Below, one piece after another: positions 63,066-64,000 of a stretch of DNA of 64,000 bases. The notes beneath the pieces were generated by a model. The model saw nothing but the letters and a program-made list of their open reading frames with translations, was not told the DNA's origin and searched no databases. The translations under genes were made by a program, and so were the position numbers. The stretch's first letter is position 1; every line of letters begins with the position of its first letter. Origin of the DNA: Sphingomonas yantingensis (GTDB lineage: Bacteria; Pseudomonadota; Alphaproteobacteria; Sphingomonadales; Sphingomonadaceae); NCBI RefSeq assembly GCF_014199325.1, contig NZ_JACIJJ010000001.1, positions 868,001 to 932,000 of the forward strand, read 5' to 3'.

Positions 63066-63358
63066 TCGCGCTGCGCCGAACCCGCTTCGACACCGAATGT
63101 CGTGTCGAGCTCGAGCATAGCGACGAGTTCCTGTGTGCGCATGTCGTGCTGGCCAACGACGTCGAACTCGGACCGGGCGACCGCGTTCGCGTCCACGGCG
63201 CGCCGATCGTCGTCGGCTTCGGCGAGCGCAAGGTGGTCGAACGGACCGCCACGGTCGAGCGCGCCTCCACCGCCGAGCGGCTGTGGACCAAGCTTGCCGG
63301 CCATTTCGAGATGACCGAGCTTTACGAAGTCAGTTTCAGCGATCGGACCCGGCTATGA
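63062..63358 (+). CDS. Small conserved-context protein between puhC and acsF, unknown function
   Basis: A 98-residue soluble protein with no signal peptide or membrane helix. The N-terminal half carries two Cys ([19 protein letters not shown]); the middle ([20 protein letters not shown]) reads like a small beta-barrel and the end ([20 protein letters not shown]) is helical. Both ends overlap neighbouring genes by 4 nt (ATGA), so it is coupled to puhC and acsF. Uncharacterised ORFs occur at this position in other aerobic phototroph clusters, from general knowledge; no function is known to me. Confidence 0.75.
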   Translation: MIALRRTRFDTECRVELEHSDEFLCAHVVLANDVELGPGDRVRVHGAPIVVGFGERKVVERTATVERASTAERLWTKLAGHFEMTELYEVSFSDRTRL

Positions 63359-64000
63359 ACGCGATCTCGCCTGTCAAGGCAGCCCCCGACACGATGGCCA
63401 TCGCGCGGGAGGATACGGTCCTCAGCCCGCGTTTCTACACCACCGATTTCGAGGCGCTGGACCGCATCGACGTGTCGGGCGTCCGCCACGAGTGGGACGC
63501 GCTGATCCAGGAGATGGCCGACGATCCCAACCGCCTGCATTTCAAGCGGACGGCGGCGTTCGACGGCGTGATCGAGAGCCTGCCCGACGGTCTGCGCGAG
63601 GAGTTCATCGACTTCCTCGTCAGCTCGCTGACCGCCGAGTTTTCGGGCTGCATCCTCTATGCCGAGATTGCCAAGCGGGTGAAGAATCCCGATATCAAGC
63701 AGCTGTTCAAGCTGATGAGCCGCGACGAGAGCCGGCACGCGGGCTTCATCAACGATACACTCAAGGACGCGGGGATCGGCATCGACCTCGGCTTCCTGAC
63801 GCGCACCAAGAAATACACCTATTTCAGACCAAAGTTCATCTTCTACGCGACGTATCTAAGTGAGAAGATCGGCTATGCGCGCTACATCACCATCTTCCGC
63901 CATCTGGCGCGGCACCCGGAGCTTCGCTTCCATCCGATCTTCGACTGGTTCGAATTGTGGTGCAACGACGAGTTCCGGCATGGCGACGCGTTCGCGATCC
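63355..64000 (+). CDS. acsF: Aerobic Mg-protoporphyrin IX monomethyl ester oxidative cyclase (partial)
   Basis: The first 215 residues of the di-iron oxygenase that closes ring E of bacteriochlorophyll using O2; the gene runs off the window end (family length about 350). Di-iron ligands visible: Glu95 ([13 protein letters not shown]), Glu125-x-x-His128 ([10 protein letters not shown]) and Glu206-x-x-His209 ([11 protein letters not shown]). [19 protein letters not shown] at the start is typical. Its presence, with no bchE in view, marks an aerobic phototroph. ATG overlaps the previous small ORF. Confidence 0.95.
   Translation, partial: MNAISPVKAAPDTMAIAREDTVLSPRFYTTDFEALDRIDVSGVRHEWDALIQEMADDPNRLHFKRTAAFDGVIESLPDGLREEFIDFLVSSLTAEFSGCILYAEIAKRVKNPDIKQLFKLMSRDESRHAGFINDTLKDAGIGIDLGFLTRTKKYTYFRPKFIFYATYLSEKIGYARYITIFRHLARHPELRFHPIFDWFELWCNDEFRHGDAFAI

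Overview
The window is a GC-rich chromosomal segment of an alphaproteobacterium, most likely a Sphingomonas-like member of the Sphingomonadales that is an aerobic anoxygenic phototroph. The reasons are a bacteriochlorophyll a photosynthesis gene cluster that includes the oxygen-dependent cyclase AcsF, a ChpT-type phosphotransferase, an alphaproteobacterial rluD-rpoH pair, and a dcw cell-wall/division cluster in alphaproteobacterial order. No insertion sequence, prophage or CRISPR array was seen, and codon use looks uniform.

Layout. (1) 1-3450: end of an outer-membrane beta-barrel gene, a small exported protein, rpoH and rluD (minus strand), and a JAMM-type metallopeptidase gene divergent from rluD. 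(2) 3517-9299: chpT-cheA-cheW-cheY-cheB-cheR; this CheA carries a second CheW-like domain and a degenerate receiver domain. (3) 9341-16752: mixed housekeeping genes (an amidase, an acyl-CoA ligase, a 7TM diguanylate cyclase, a nitronate monooxygenase-like enzyme, an EamA transporter, small membrane proteins). (4) 16771-35615: an inverted repeat pair, three phased MraZ boxes, then mraZ-rsmH-ftsL-ftsI-murE-murF-mraY-murD-ftsW-murG-murC-(65 aa ORF)-murB-ddl-ftsQ, in which every junction overlaps, then ftsA and ftsZ with a terminator-like hairpin. (5) 35685-43869: a TPR/SPOR protein, a dGTPase, a small exported protein, a DUF1800/DUF1501 pair, a Tyr/Gly-rich DUF2171 protein and tRNA-Ala(CGC). (6) 44115 to the end: a lipoprotein cytochrome c, then the photosynthesis cluster: bchG-pucC-like-bchP-tspO-orf, ppsR and ppaA on the minus strand, and bchF-bchN-bchB-bchH-bchL-bchM-lhaA-puhA-puhB-puhC-orf-acsF (cut by the window end) on the plus strand.

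How it works together. The plus-strand photosynthesis genes cover the Mg-chelatase large subunit, the methyltransferase, the oxidative cyclase, the light-independent protochlorophyllide reductase and the 3-vinyl hydratase. The minus-strand operon adds esterification and phytyl reduction. LhaA, PuhA, PuhB and PuhC build the LH1-reaction centre complex. PpsR and PpaA are the redox/light/B12 regulators. PpsR-type palindromes lie exactly on the -35 elements predicted for the two bch operons: a tandem pair upstream of bchF, and one upstream of bchG, where the predicted start of transcription coincides with the start codon.

All functional calls rest on motifs, lengths and gene order read by eye; no database search was run.
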